A DNA stretch of 64,000 nt. It comes from Phytophthora hibernalis (lineage: Eukaryota; Oomycota; Peronosporomycetes; Peronosporales; Peronosporaceae). The DNA lies in contig JAAKBF010000277.1 of assembly GCA_012656075.1 (NCBI GenBank), positions 62,001 to 126,000 of the forward strand, given 5' to 3'. The notes under the pieces are model-generated. The model made no database searches and was not told the origin of the DNA. It saw only the letters and a list, made by a program, of their open reading frames with translations. Each line of letters opens with the position of its first letter. Position 1 is the stretch's first letter. Positions 1-10,670 of the stretch are shown piece after piece. A program made the translations under genes and the position numbers.

Positions 1-1
1 G

Positions 2-400
2 ACACTGCTGCGCGATCTCCAAGAGCGCAACGCCGCCATTTCAAAGATACAGCACACAGTCTCGGTGCTTCGGCATCAGCTCAAGATCCGATCTGGCAGT
101 GACAGATCCAGCGACGCGACCTGCAGTCCCAGGAAGAGATCTCGTGGCAGCAGTGTCGCTGGTACTCCAGTGAGCAGCAGCAACCAGTCCACGGTCCCCA
201 CTGCCAGCTCGCTTTCCCTGCATCGCCACCATCGTCGCCATTCTCAACAGCAGCAGCCTCAAGAGCCACAGCAGCAACAGCTACGATCAAGTTCGGTGTC
301 GTCAAGCAGCATCGAGTCCGCCATGACGCCGGCCAGGGAGATGGACCACCTGCTGAGCAACTTGGAGCGCATCTCGGACTTCTCGGCGCAGGTACAGTAG
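2..400 (+). CDS. 3' end of an unrecognised Q/S-rich coiled-coil protein (5' truncated)
   Basis: The frame is open from the first bases of the window to a TAG at 398-400, so this is the C-terminal ~132 residues of a gene that starts upstream. The first ~30 residues have a heptad-like pattern (LLRDLQERNAAISKIQHTV) that suggests a coiled coil. A low-complexity stretch rich in Ser, Arg and Gln (QQQQPQEPQQQQ) follows. The tail, ending MDHLLSNLERISDFSAQVQ, is again helical. The last coding bases are followed by GTACAG, so a splice donor rather than the stop could end this exon. No family is recognisable. A CAG-rich stretch near 247-285 explains the glutamine run. Confidence 0.6.
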   Translation, partial: TLLRDLQERNAAISKIQHTVSVLRHQLKIRSGSDRSSDATCSPRKRSRGSSVAGTPVSSSNQSTVPTASSLSLHRHHRRHSQQQQPQEPQQQQLRSSSVSSSSIESAMTPAREMDHLLSNLERISDFSAQVQ

Positions 401-880
401 CTCCATTCCTAATTTATTTAACTGGTTGGGTGTGAAGTACGCGTAGGCATTCGCAGTGTAACCTGTAACAACGATCGAGTGCAATTTGGCCACCGGTCTC
501 CGATCTTGAACGCGTTGTGCAGTTGTGGTAATCAGTCGAGCGTCACGTTGCAAGCTGGTCGCGGTACGTCTACGATTCAGCGAACGACGCTCTCGATGTG
601 GCTCGATGGCCCGCACGTGGCGGCCTTGGACTTCGAGTCGGAGGCCTGTCGTGTAGCTTCCTCCAGAGTCTCGGATCTGCCCCAATCGTTTTTGCACACC
701 CAGCGTCGGCCGCACTCGATGTCGCACATGACGTGCGCAGGGGATAGAGGCTTTCTCGGCCTCACTCGGAAGCTCAGCGTCGTCCGGAGGCTGTCGTCGA
801 TGCTAGTAGGTACTTTAGTATCCCAGCAAGTGATGCATCATAATATAATAAATAACATCTGCTTGCCTTGGAGTGCCACG
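401..880. other. Intergenic region, no gene seen
   Basis: Between the partial gene and the PDZ-FYVE gene. It has open frames on both strands, but none has a recognisable domain or an ATG in good context. An A/T-rich patch lies at 838-860. It probably holds the 3' UTR of the left gene and the promoter of the right one. Confidence 0.5.
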
Positions 881-900
881 TCACTCGGGCCCAAAATTTG
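881..900 (+). promoter_or_regulatory. Candidate oomycete initiator-like site
   Basis: TCACTCGGGCCCAAAATTTG loosely resembles the oomycete core promoter (an Inr of the TCAYTYY type followed by a CAWTTT-like flanking region). It lies ~105 bp upstream of the ATG at 1005. The match is imperfect and the assignment is tentative. Confidence 0.25.
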
Positions 901-1004
901 TGTGTAACGGTCGGCTGTGTACGTTTTGTGTACCCAGTCGTTTTTCGGGCGTCCCCTCCGTCCCAAAGTGAAAAGTGCAGGATCGGAAGCATTGGCTATT
1001 TGGC

Positions 1005-3334
1005 ATGAGCGACGAGCACGCACCCGACTGGATGCAGGAGCAGGCGGCCGAGTACCAGGACCTGGTGGGCAGCTTCGTCGAGTCCGTCGTGGACTCGGAC
1101 ACGGACGAGATGATCGAGTACCAACTCATCTGGGAAGGCGGCGATCTGGGTGTGGCGCTCACGACGCTCGAGGGTGACGACGGCGGCGTCGCTGTGAGCC
1201 GCGTCACGGGCAAAGGCTTCCCGTTTGGTATCAAGAACGTCGGCCCAGGAGACCTGCTGCTGGCCATCAACATGAAGGACACGACCAAACTCACGTTGGA
1301 CGACGTCGTGGCCTACCTGCAGGTGTGCGACCTGCCGGCCACGCTGCGCTTCAAGAAGCTTTCGCCTGTCGAGGACGTGACGCCCGCCCCCGTGCCCAGG
1401 AAGAGCACGTACGTCATCACCAGTGGAAACGCACAGGGACCCACGAGCCCCATGGGCTCGGCGGCCCCTCCGTCCTACCCTCGCGGCTCCACCAAGTACG
1501 CACCGCCTCCTGCGTCGGATCGGGCCTCCATGCCCGTGCACAAGACGCCGTCCGACTTCCCCGAGCCTCCGCCAGTGCCGCAGCGTCAGAGCGCCAAGGT
1601 CCCCACCTCCAAGAAGCTCGTGCAGTCGCCACCCAAGCCGGCGCCCAAGTCCGCGCCCAAGCCGAAGCCGGTGACGTTTGAGGACGCGCCAGTGTACGAG
1701 GAGCACCACACTGCCTACAAGCCGCAGCCGGTGGCACCTGCCCCGAGCTCCCCCACAAGGCCAAGACCCACGAGCAGCCGAAAGCCGCGTCCCCGCGCCA
1801 GTCGGTCGCCCCGGAGGAAAAGCTCCGCGAGCTGGACGGCTTGGTGCTCACGTCGGGCGTGAATGACTTGGGCTTCGAGGACTCGGAGGACGGGTCAGTG
1901 CGTGCGTCGCGCGAGTCGCGTGACTCCTGGCGTGATGAGAGCTTCGACATCGACGCTAGCCACGACGACGACTGGAAGATTGACGAGGAAGAGAAGGACG
2001 AGGTCATCCTTGTAGAGAAGAAGGACAAGCGCAGCAAGGCTAAGGACCAGTTCCAGCGAGAGAAAAGTGGCTCGACGGTTGCCATGCTCGGACACTTCTC
2101 CGTTGAAACGAAGGGCGATGGCGTGCCGATCCTCCCGGACGCTGAGGAGGCTACGGGTATTGCGGCAATTGATAACGTGAGCGACTTCTCCCCTGAAGGC
2201 CGTCAGGCAGCACCGCCTCGTCCAAGCGGAGACGTGCGTCCATCCGACATGTCATCAGCGGCTCCAAGTTCGATGGTATCTTCGCTGAATTCATCCATAA
2301 ACAACACGATGAACACTGATGCACCCCGGCAATCGGTGCGGGTGACGATGGACAGCACGGCCCCGCTCATGAAGAGCCACCCGATCGGCACGCTGCACGA
2401 AATGTGTGCAAAGGGCAACCAGCGTGGCGTGGTGCAGCACTTGCGTGTGGACGGCCCCGAGGCTTTGTTGAACCGGGAGCCCAACCACGGCCAGACGGGC
2501 TTGCACCTTGCGGTGAAGAGCGGCAAGGTGCCGCTGGTGAAGGTGATCCTGGACCATTACAAGCCCCTTGAGGACATTATCAATGTGGAGGACGACAAAG
2601 GCAACACGGCGCTGCACTTTGCCGCCACGAAGACCCCAGCCATGGTGCACCTGCTGTTGGAGAACGGCGCCAGTGCCAACGTGAAGAACAGCCGCAAGTT
2701 CACGCCGCTGATCATCTCAGTAATCACGTCCAAGGATGATAGTGTAATCATCCCGCGCATGCTCCTCAAGTTCGGCGCCAATCCGAACGACATGCACGAC
2801 AGCCAGACTGTCATTCACACCGCCATTAGCACCGGACGATTGAACATTGCTGGTGCGCTGGTGCGGGCTGGTGCGAAGATGGACGTGGAGGACGCAGAGG
2901 GTAAAAGCGTGTTCGAGAAGCTGCCCCGCAAGAACCTGCGCTTCCTGATCTCACACATTTACTTTCCGCCGACGTACATCACGCGGAAGGAGCGGTCCGA
3001 GTGTATGTTGTGCCGACAGAAATTCAAGTTTGGCTACCGCGAGCACAACTGCACGCACTGCGGCCGCCTCTGCTGCGCGGAGTGCTCAGCGCTGCACGTC
3101 GAGATGTTCAAGTTCCCGATGGGCTTCCCCGGTCGTACCCGTCGGGGCGCTGCGAATCGCGACCAGAAGCGCGTGTGCAAGACGTGCTACAACGTGTTCA
3201 CGGAGCGCAACGATGAGCCGGAGACGAGCGACATGGCCAAGTTCATCAACCGTGTCATCAACATCGAATGGGACGAGGTAAACCCGGACAAGCTGGAGAA
3301 GGAGCAGGAGGCAGGCCGCCGCGGCGACAAATAA
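1005..3334 (+). CDS. PDZ - ankyrin repeat - FYVE zinc finger protein
   Basis: The ATG at 1005 (GGCATGAGC) begins a protein of about 775 residues if one frameshift is bridged. Residues ~35-125 form a PDZ-like domain (GGDLGVALTTLEG, then FGIKNVGPGDLLLAIN). A Pro/Ser/Lys-rich linker and an acidic segment follow. Ankyrin repeats lie at about 2390-2900 (GQTGLHLAVKSGKVPLVKVI, GNTALHFAATKTPAMVHLLL). A C-terminal FYVE-type finger lies at ~2995-3210, with CxxC pairs and REHNCTHCGRLCCAEC, near the R-x-H-x-C signature that binds PI3P. The likely role is an adaptor at PI3P-containing endosomal membranes. The frame changes by one base in the C run 1750-1754; the protein is continuous on both sides, so a lost C (assembly error) is likelier than a pseudogene. 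No intron is evident. Confidence 0.85.
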
Positions 3335-3905
3335 GGTGTTAGAAAGTTGTAGATCGCATCAAGCCACACGAAGCGGAAAAGAAGCCTTGCCCAAGTGGTA
3401 GATAGACGACGAGGACCCGCCGTATCAAATGAAAACAAAGTCGTCGGCGACTTTGGTTGCTTTTCAGGTACTAGGGTTATTTGCCTGGCTTTATCGAGAT
3501 AGTTGGTCCACGTAAGCACTTTCATTCACAAAAGCAAGCTTCCAGTCAGGTTAATTTGCCGGTTGATCTATGGCTCTAAGAGCCTCTGTAGTCAATCCTA
3601 TAGCTAGTCCTACATGTAAATACAAATATTCAGTGTGAACATATCACAGTATGTGATCCCGTATCCGGTTCTATAAGATGACGAGGGTGTCAAAATATAC
3701 AGATTTTTGGGTGAAAACATACAATCATGGGGTCATTCCATACCGGATGGGGTCTCACCATTCATATCGTGTGAAATGAGTATCGAACATACAAGTGGTG
3801 TTTGTGTATACCTACTGGGCGGCAGCATTGTGCTGAGCTAAGTTTATATTGAATCCAAGGGCGGTAACAACTTAGTTATGGATTGTAGTGTAGAGGGCAC
3901 GGAGC
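3335..3905. other. Intergenic region with LTR relic
   Basis: AT-richer than the flanking gene. It holds no convincing ORF. The only recognisable content is the LTR-B relic at 3562-3679, listed separately. Confidence 0.5.
3562..3679 (-). repeat. Degenerate LTR-B fragment
   Basis: This stretch (from GTTGATCTATGGCTCTAAG to TTCTATAAGAT) aligns by eye, with scattered substitutions, to the reverse complement of 31867-31982 and directly to 59148-59262. It is the central part of the LTR called LTR-B here, including the CTATAAG TATA-like end. It is probably the remains of a solo LTR. Confidence 0.75.
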
Positions 3906-6148
3906 GTGGCAGAATTATATTTTGGGACGAACGCCTTTGAAACCACTCACCTGTTTGCATGTGTGGGGTGCATCATAAAGCAAAAGACGAACGGGATTAT
4001 GGAGCCATGGCGTCAACTTTCAGTTCGAAGCTCGGAAGACGACTTTGACTCCTTTCGAGATGATGCGATGTGCTGCTCAGCAATGGTTTTAAAGCGCGAC
4101 TTCGACACATGCCGTGTTTGTGGAGGTGATCATATCCTGGTAGAAAGACGTATGCAGTGTACTAGAAAGTCCTGCAGTGAAATTGGAGTTTGCCTGGTTG
4201 TATGGAAAGTTTTTACCTGTACAGCCCATGACACCTGGACTATTTGGGTCAACGAGCATGGTCACAAACGTGGCGTTCTACCCTGTAATGCCATTCAACC
4301 CGTGAGGATCACGGCAGCAATGAAGGCTTTGTTACAGAGCAAGATGAAATTGGAATTCCACCAAGACTCATGTTGTGCATCTGAAGAAGCAGACGCAAAT
4401 TGAGATGACCAGCCGGGGTTGGCCGAGTCTGACTCAAGTTCGAAACGTTCTCAAGCGTATTCGCCGAGACCAAGGGACGAAGAACACAAGAAAATCAGTA
4501 CAAGATTTAGTCCGACTCCGCTGTTATCGTCCGGGTGTAAGTGCAGATACAGCGTTTTTGTTAGGCGCTAGTCTTGACAGCGGCGGGCTCGCGTGGGGTC
4601 AGATGATGATTCATTCATTATTGATATTACGTCGTTGGCAATGATCGATGGTTGCGTACAGTTTTCGAACTCTGGGTTGCATTGCCAATTTCACGCAGAT
4701 GCCACTTTCAAACTAAGTGCCATTGATTATCCTGTCATAACCTGTGGATTCACCGACAAGTCCAGGGCATATCAAGTAGGCGCTTTTTGTGGTCAGCAGA
4801 CGAACATCGTACGAGTATACTGAATGCTTTCGAAGTTTCGCGGCTCTCGTCCGGGAAGTCCGTGGGGTATCGCTCGTCGTGAACGCAGTCATGGGGGACG
4901 CCGAAGATGCCCAGTATAATGGAATTGAATCCGTACCTACATTTGCTGAGGCAAAAACTAATGTGTTTTTCACGTTATATATAATGTGCGTAAGCGCGTT
5001 CAGCACTTGCCGATCAAAACAAGAATGCTGGTGATGTCATTCATCGTGGACATGCACTTTTCGACCAGTTTGGAGGACTTTGGGGCGTGCCGTGATCGTG
5101 AGTTACTGCAATGGAGAAGTACACCACATCTTACAGTTTTTGCGGACTATTTCGACTCCCAATGGCTACAAGGTCGATATTGGAGATGGCAAGTTTATCA
5201 TACGCCGAGCGGATACGCGACCACGAACAATCCCTGCGAAAATCTTAACGGAGCTCTAAAATCATTTCTAAAAGGCGCCGTCACCACATGAGAAGACTCC
5301 TGACGAAATTTTGCGATTTTACAGAGTCGATCGTATCATTGAATCCAGTTAAGGCGGATTATACTCCTAAACCGACGAGTGATCTTGTGAAGGCAGCTGC
5401 CGCGATGACTGAAGCATCTCGCGTTTTGATTGAGACTACCTTGGATCCCAACCTTGTGCGAGTTTTAGAGACAAGACCAATCTCCGAGAGCGATGTAGAT
5501 TCCGAGGAAGAAAGGGAATTTAGATCAACTTTTGACTCCGAGTCCGCATCGGTCCATTCAGAGACACGTCAACAATCTATAGACCATCACAACATGGCTC
5601 CAATTCTAAGCGTAGTGTCACGGTCCGATATCAATAGCACCACAGATGATGATGAAGGTGTCTCAAGCACAGATCAAGATCAGCTGGTTGAGAACGAAAG
5701 CAACGTGAACGAGGAGCACGAAGAAGAACTACGTCGAAAGCAGAAATACCTGTACAACCTAGCAACCAAATGGTCACTACGGAGGTCGCATCGATATGAT
5801 GTGCCGACTGAAGGGTGGTTGGTAGATCTTAAGCTCAAAATTTGCGGGTGCAGATATTTTGCGAAATTCTTGGTTTGCGCACATTTGGTGGTAGCTCAGC
5901 GGAAGTTCAACTTAATCACATCAGTCGGAGACCCCTTGGAAAAACTGAAAAGTCGAATAGCCGGGAAAACGCAGGTCAAGCGAAGTTGTTCCAAGGTACC
6001 CAAATCATCGAGTCACAAGCGAGCTACCAAATCTAAGCGTCCTAAAGGAAAAGCAGGATCAACTGTAGTACAAGTGCGCCAGGTCATCCAAGGGAGACCT
6101 CCTCGAGCATCACCAGCAATGAATATTCAGTATATACTAGATGATTAG
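3906..6148 (+). pseudogene. MULE (Mutator-like) transposase, multiply frameshifted
   Basis: Successive frames (about 3906-4403, 4375-4644, 4593-4823, 4789-5034, 4986-5291, 5288-6148) read as one degraded transposase. The N-terminal part has Cys pairs (CRVCGG and later CTRKSC), like the zinc-binding N-termini of MULE proteins. The DDE core is visible as FHADATFKL..YPVITCGFTDKS (first Asp), VMGDAEDAQYNGI (second Asp) and TNNPCENLNGALK (Glu). The C-terminal part carries a SWIM finger, CGCRYFAKFLVCAH, at ~5847-5890. About five frameshifts make the copy non-functional as read. No terminal inverted repeats were found by eye, so the element ends are undefined. The start is unresolved. Confidence 0.8.
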
Positions 6149-6281
6149 AAAGTATATCTAGACAAATCTCTCAAAATCAAGGTTCTACCTCGTGCGTACC
6201 TCGTTCGTATTCTAAAGAGATGGTATCCCTTCGGTCTTCCCGAAGAATTCATGAGCCGCGTTTAAGATGGGTTTGTCTGGA

Positions 6282-7019
6282 TCATTTAACACCTTGCGCC
6301 CGACATTCATCGTGCACATCCAGTACACTCGTCTTGTACACTCCCAGAGCCTTCGCCATCCTTGCAGCAGAAAATGCTGGACAGGGAGTGTCGGATGCCG
6401 ACATGATCTCGGGTTCGAAGCGTGTCATAACACGTGCAGGGCCACACACATTAGAAACGCTAGAACAGACCTCGGCATACGCTTCCTCCACGCTTGTAGC
6501 GTTGCTTCGAGCTCGCGCTAAATGAATCGCGTGGGTTACACTCAGGATGGTGGCCTCGATCACACCAGACAAGCTACCACGATCGTAAGCCGATTGCACT
6601 TTTAGCAAATGTTCATTTGAAGAGAGCCGATGAAAGTTTGCGCGCGCCGATCTCATGATCATCACCTTGGTAGCTAGTGCAGTAGGTCGTGCAACTTTCT
6701 TTCCATTGCGGCGACGCGGACTATTTGGCCTCGGTGTTTTTGAAGCCGACTTCAGTCCGGATGATCGTCGCTCGTCCAAAACGCCATGCGTGTTAGCAGG
6801 AAATGACGTGTCTGGCGTCTGGTTCATCAGTGCTTGCCGCTCTTCCAATGGAGTTTCAAACCAAAGGGTTCTCAATCGCTTGCCACCATGTCCACGAAGT
6901 CATTCGGAGTCCTTTCGAATACGTTCAGCAACACTTAGGAGTTTTCGGTCATGAGCGTATCCCCGAGCGTAGTCATTCCCGTTGCTCGAAGCAAAATGCC
7001 ACACAGCAGTTATGCACAC
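6282..7019 (-). pseudogene. Unrecognised protein-coding relic
   Basis: On the minus strand a frame runs from ~7019 to 6282, broken only by a TGA at 6900-6902. The upstream part reads ITAVWHFASSNGNDYARGYA and the downstream part LWFETPLEERQALMN. A basic Pro/Arg-rich stretch (TPRPNSPRRRNGKKVARP) follows, then a hydrophobic/helical C-terminus with GVIEATILSVTHAIHLARA. The composition and single stop suggest a real or recently dead gene, not chance. It is convergent with the MULE transposase and only ~130 bp from it, so it may be a second gene of that element or a captured host gene. No domain is recognised and no start is certain. Confidence 0.4.
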
Positions 7020-7036
7020 TCATCCTTCTGCGTTGA

Positions 7037-7538
7037 TTGTTTAACTCAGAAGAAGTCGAAATCAATTGTGCGTGTGTGTTAAAGGGACTTAGATCGACGG
7101 AGACAAGAACACGAGGTAGTATAAAGATAATTCAGCATCCTTGAAGAATTATTCCGTCTGAACGAAACTGATTTGTCTCATTGCCTCTTTATCTGATCAG
7201 CGTAACGGAATACAACACCAAACACAATTGCCTCTGAATAAAACAATCTAATGAACCTCAGTCATTGTTGAATACTTCAAGCATTAACCACGGATTGCTT
7301 GATGGCCGACGCTAAACACGTGAAGATCATTGTTATCCAGTACCGAATTATCTAGGCACATGAGTTAATATATAAAGTCCATGCGTAAAGATGGATTTGC
7401 TGGGAAAGTTTATTATCAGTTAGGCAAACCCGCGGAAATCCTACTGACCCTTATCATCTACTTAAAAACGATTAATGGACGGACGAATGCATAGAAATTG
7501 ATCCAGCCTTTCGCGGACGAGATCGACTTACCTTGCTT
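7037..7538. other. AT-rich intergenic stretch, no gene seen
   Basis: No ORF of note, no recognisable repeat and no RNA gene. Composition is clearly more A/T-rich than the flanking coding DNA. Confidence 0.5.
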
Positions 7539-8385
7539 CTAGTCGTAGATGAGCCTCTGGCATCCTTGGACAGTGAGCACTGCACCATGACCAATGTGAC
7601 GATGGTTGTAGGCTCCAATTATGTAAATTCCATCCGGGACCTTGATTTCCGTCAACACGCGTGCCCCACGACGACCTGGGATTGAATAGTTATTCTTGAC
7701 AAAGGCGTTGTAGGCGATGTCGCGACCAGCTCCTCGAAGCAGAATGAGAAAATCACGCACGTCTATCCACGTTGCACCCTCTCGAAGATCACGGCTGTAC
7801 AGCACGAGTCTATCTTCGACGAACTAGTCAATGTCCTACTGAGTTACGATGTCCGGACGACCTGCCAATTCTGCCGCACGCCTCAATGCGTTGAAGATGC
7901 AAAGTCCGTCATCATCTGCACCAAGCAGCCCCATGCCGAATTCGTCTGCCCTCCAGAAACCCTCGAACAGCGGAACAGTCGAGGCCTTCCAACGGTCGAT
8001 GAGATCTTTCTTCCACAAAGTCATCTTCTCGGAGCCTGGCCGCCGGTTCCCATGTTCGCAGATAGATGTGCCTGCAACTCCTGTCCGGATGAATCCATAG
8101 GACACGGTACTGTATACCCAGCGGGGTTTCGCGCCTGTTATTGATGTAAGCCACCTGCCAGACCTCAACTGTCGTCGCAAAATCGCGGGTAATAGTGACG
8201 TCCTGACCAGTATAGTACTCTCCATAGATCGGATAATACATCTGGTCGGTAGCCGTTTCGTCGGTGGCAATATCACTGCAGTCCGCGGCAATAGTATTTT
8301 GGTCAATGGAAATAGCCGTGTTGTTGCCAACGACGGCCTGGGAAATGGAAACACCTTCAGCACTAGTGTTACCCGGCACGTCGTC
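7539..8385 (-). pseudogene. Chromodomain + OTU-like cysteine protease pseudogene
   Basis: Reading from ~8385 leftward, an acidic Ser/Thr/Asp-rich segment leads into a chromodomain-like block at ~8200-8040 (EVWQVAYINNRRE, GIQYRVLWIHPDRS, LRTWEPAARLREDDFVEE). An extra A near 8010 shifts the frame, after which DLIDRWKASTVPLFEGFWRA continues. Next come DGLCIFNAL at ~7900, fitting the OTU catalytic signature DGxCxFxAL, and a C-terminal HIGHGAVL that could supply the catalytic His. Two in-frame TAGs (near 7836 and 7824) interrupt it. The right end abuts Copia-1 at ~8386-8396, so the N-terminal part was lost. It may be the C-terminus of a Gypsy-type polyprotein or a domesticated gene; neither can be decided here. 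Confidence 0.6.
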
Positions 8386-8389
8386 GTAC

Positions 8390-10267
8390 ATGACCTTTGG
8401 GCGGTCAATATGGGTCATGCTCCGGTGGAGGTGCTTCGCAAGATGGTCGACAACAACATGATCAAGGACGCGAAGGCACCCTCCAAGTCGAGTGGACCAA
8501 GCATGTGTCGCGGTTGCCAGCAAGGGAAGATGGTCCAAAACCGTTTCCAAGCAACCGTGAAAAGCGTCGCTACGACACGTTTGAGCTGCTCCACTTCGAC
8601 ATCTGCGGACCCATGGAGAAAATCTCGCTTGGCGGCAGCAAGTATCTACTGCTGATCGTGGACGAAGCCAGCGGATGCAGGAAGGGTTTCTGTCTGCGTG
8701 CCAAGTCGGAGAGCGAAGATTGCATCAAGAAGTACATCACCAAGGTGCAGACGCAATTCGGAAAGAAGGTCAAGTTTGTGCGACACGACGGAGCTCGTGA
8801 GTTTGCGACCAACTCACTCAAGACCTTCTACGAAGACGAAGGCATCGAGCAGCAAACCACGGTTCCGTATGCGCACCAGACCAACGGCACGGCAGAGTGC
8901 GCCATCCGGACCATCGTCACGATCGGCCGCAGTATGTTGCACCATGCCAAGCTGGACAAGTGTTTCTGGGCTGAGGCGGCGATGACGGCCATCTACGTGA
9001 AAAATCGGCTGCCGTCCCCCAAGATCGAGCACAAGACTCCGTTCGAGATCGCGCACAAGTCCAAGCCAAGTGTCAAGCACATGCGTGTATTTGGCTGCCG
9101 GACGTACGTTTTGACTCCGAAGGAAAACGACTCAAGTGGGACCCCAAGGCTCGCGCCGGACTGTTCCTCGGCTACGAAGAAGTGTCCAAGGCGTATCGAC
9201 TTTATGACATCGAGGCGGGGCAGGTGGTTATCAGTCGCGATGTCAACTTCGACGAATCAACCTTTGGATTATCGCCGCGGATCTCCGATGAAGATGTCGA
9301 CGACCTGAACCTCGACTCGCTCGACATTGAAGATAATGGCCCTCCGCAGACGGACTACAAGCAGGCGGGAAAGCGCAAGAATCGCTCAAGTGAAGACGAT
9401 GAACCTGTGAGAAGACCGCGCGCTGTACGTCACCGAGTTGGACTGGAAGAAGCAAGCGCGCCGGACAACTCCTCGCCACATGAAGATGAAGAAGAAAAGT
9501 CTGGGGACCAAGATGAAGACTCGACGCCTCACGTGTTTTGGCGTGCAAGTGCCAACACTGTTGAAGCTGCAGTGGATCTCTCGGAGCCAAAGACATTCCA
9601 AGAAGCAGTGAACGGTCCGGACCAAGTGCACTGGCGCAAGGCGATTCGTGCGGAGCTCAAATCGATGCGACTCCGTGGTGTGTTTCGCGCTGCCAAGCTG
9701 CCCAACGGACAACGCGCCATTGGAACCAAGTGGGTGTTCAAGATCAAGCGCAAAGCGGACGGATCCATCTAGAAGTACAAAGCGCGCCTCGTGGCCAAGG
9801 GTTTCAAGCAGAAGTACGGCATCGACTACACGGAGACGTTCTCGCCGGTGGTCAAGTACATGACGCTGCGCATGGTCATCGCCATTGCCAAATACTTTGG
9901 ATGGCCCCTCGACCAACTCGACGTGGTGACCGCATTCCTGTATGGGATAATGAAGGAACTAGTGTTCTGTGTGGTCCCTGAAGGTGTTGAGCTGGATGGC
10001 GACTTCGACTGCCTGGAATTGATGAAGGCGATCTACGGTCTCAAGCAAGCTTCGCGCGTGTGGAACGAGACCTTCGACGAGTTTGTGTGCTCGATTGGGT
10101 TTCAAATGTCGATTCGTGCCTCTACATCAAGGTCTTGGACGGTCACTGTGTGCTCGTGCTAGTGTACGTTGATGACGTGCTGATTACCGGGAGTTCGCCC
10201 GAGCTGATCTCGCGCACGAAGACGGACCTGAAGACGCGCTTCGAGATGACCGACAGCGGCATGTGTG
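8390..10267 (+). pseudogene. Copia-1 pol, left part (GAG-pre-integrase, integrase, RT)
   Basis: It begins with the GAG-pre-integrase motif (LWAVNMGHAPVEVL, then CRGCQQGK). The integrase core shows FDICGPM, VRHDGAREF and QTNGTAECA, the D-D-E set, followed by the VFGCRTYV region. After an acidic linker the RT reads GTKWVFKIKRK, then a TAG at 9770-9772, then ARLVAKGFKQKYGIDYTETFSPV and VYVDDVLITGS with the catalytic DD. Frameshifts lie near 9130 and 10100. The frame stops at the Copia-2 target site. In a live element this encodes the replication and integration enzymes. Confidence 0.85.
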
Positions 10268-10272
10268 CGTTT
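10268..10272. other. Target site duplication (left), CGTTT
   Basis: The five bases before the left LTR are repeated at 15043-15047 after the right LTR. One copy fits the uninterrupted Copia-1 reading frame. Confidence 0.85.
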
Positions 10273-10615
10273 TGTTGTCGAGAAGACGCCTCGACCAGCT
10301 CAGGCATACCGGTAAGATACCGGTATGACCTTCACTCAGTGGGACCGAAATCATTCCTGTGTTTACGGGACACTGATGATGGGACACTGCTTACGCTACG
10401 GGGATTACGGGACACGTGGGTACAAGATTGTGGGTACAAGATGGGCATCCACGTGGCAGCCGCTGATTGGCTGAAGTAAGTCAGTATCCAATAAAGAATC
10501 CAGTAGAGTGTATCCAGTAGAGAATCCAGTAGGCTTAGAGGTAGCAAGGAGTTTTGCGAACTAAGGACCTAAATCAATCACTTTGCATTTTGCCATCAAC
10601 CGACCAAAGCCTTTT
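10273..10615 (+). repeat. Copia-2 5' LTR (343 bp)
   Basis: It starts TGTTGTCGAGAAG and ends CAAAGCCTTTT, not the usual CA. It contains ACCGGTAAGATACCGGTAT, a doubled GGGTACAAGAT word and a run of ATCCAGTAGAG-type repeats at ~10497-10535. The TSD fixes its left end. Confidence 0.9.
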
Positions 10616-10627
10616 GGTTATGAGCCC
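10615..10627 (+). other. Candidate primer binding site
   Basis: TGGTTATGAGCCC just inside the LTR resembles the initiator-tRNA-Met site of Copia elements (TGGTATCAGAGC) with one inserted base. It overlaps an ATG at 10620. Confidence 0.5.
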
Positions 10628-10670
10628 AAGCCCCGTCTTCACTGACCAAGACCCCGACTACGCCTTCGCC

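Noticed and set aside
41..305. Minus-strand frames opposite the partial Q-rich gene
   Set aside because: Mirror frames caused by the CAG/CTG and GC-rich coding sequence on the other strand; no motif or start context.
479..907. 142-codon plus-strand frame before the PDZ-FYVE gene
   Set aside because: No ATG in context, no domain, odd composition; it lies in the likely promoter.
8264..8461. Plus-strand frames opposite the chromodomain-OTU pseudogene
   Set aside because: No homology until the Copia GAG-pre-integrase motif begins at ~8390; the left part is a shadow.
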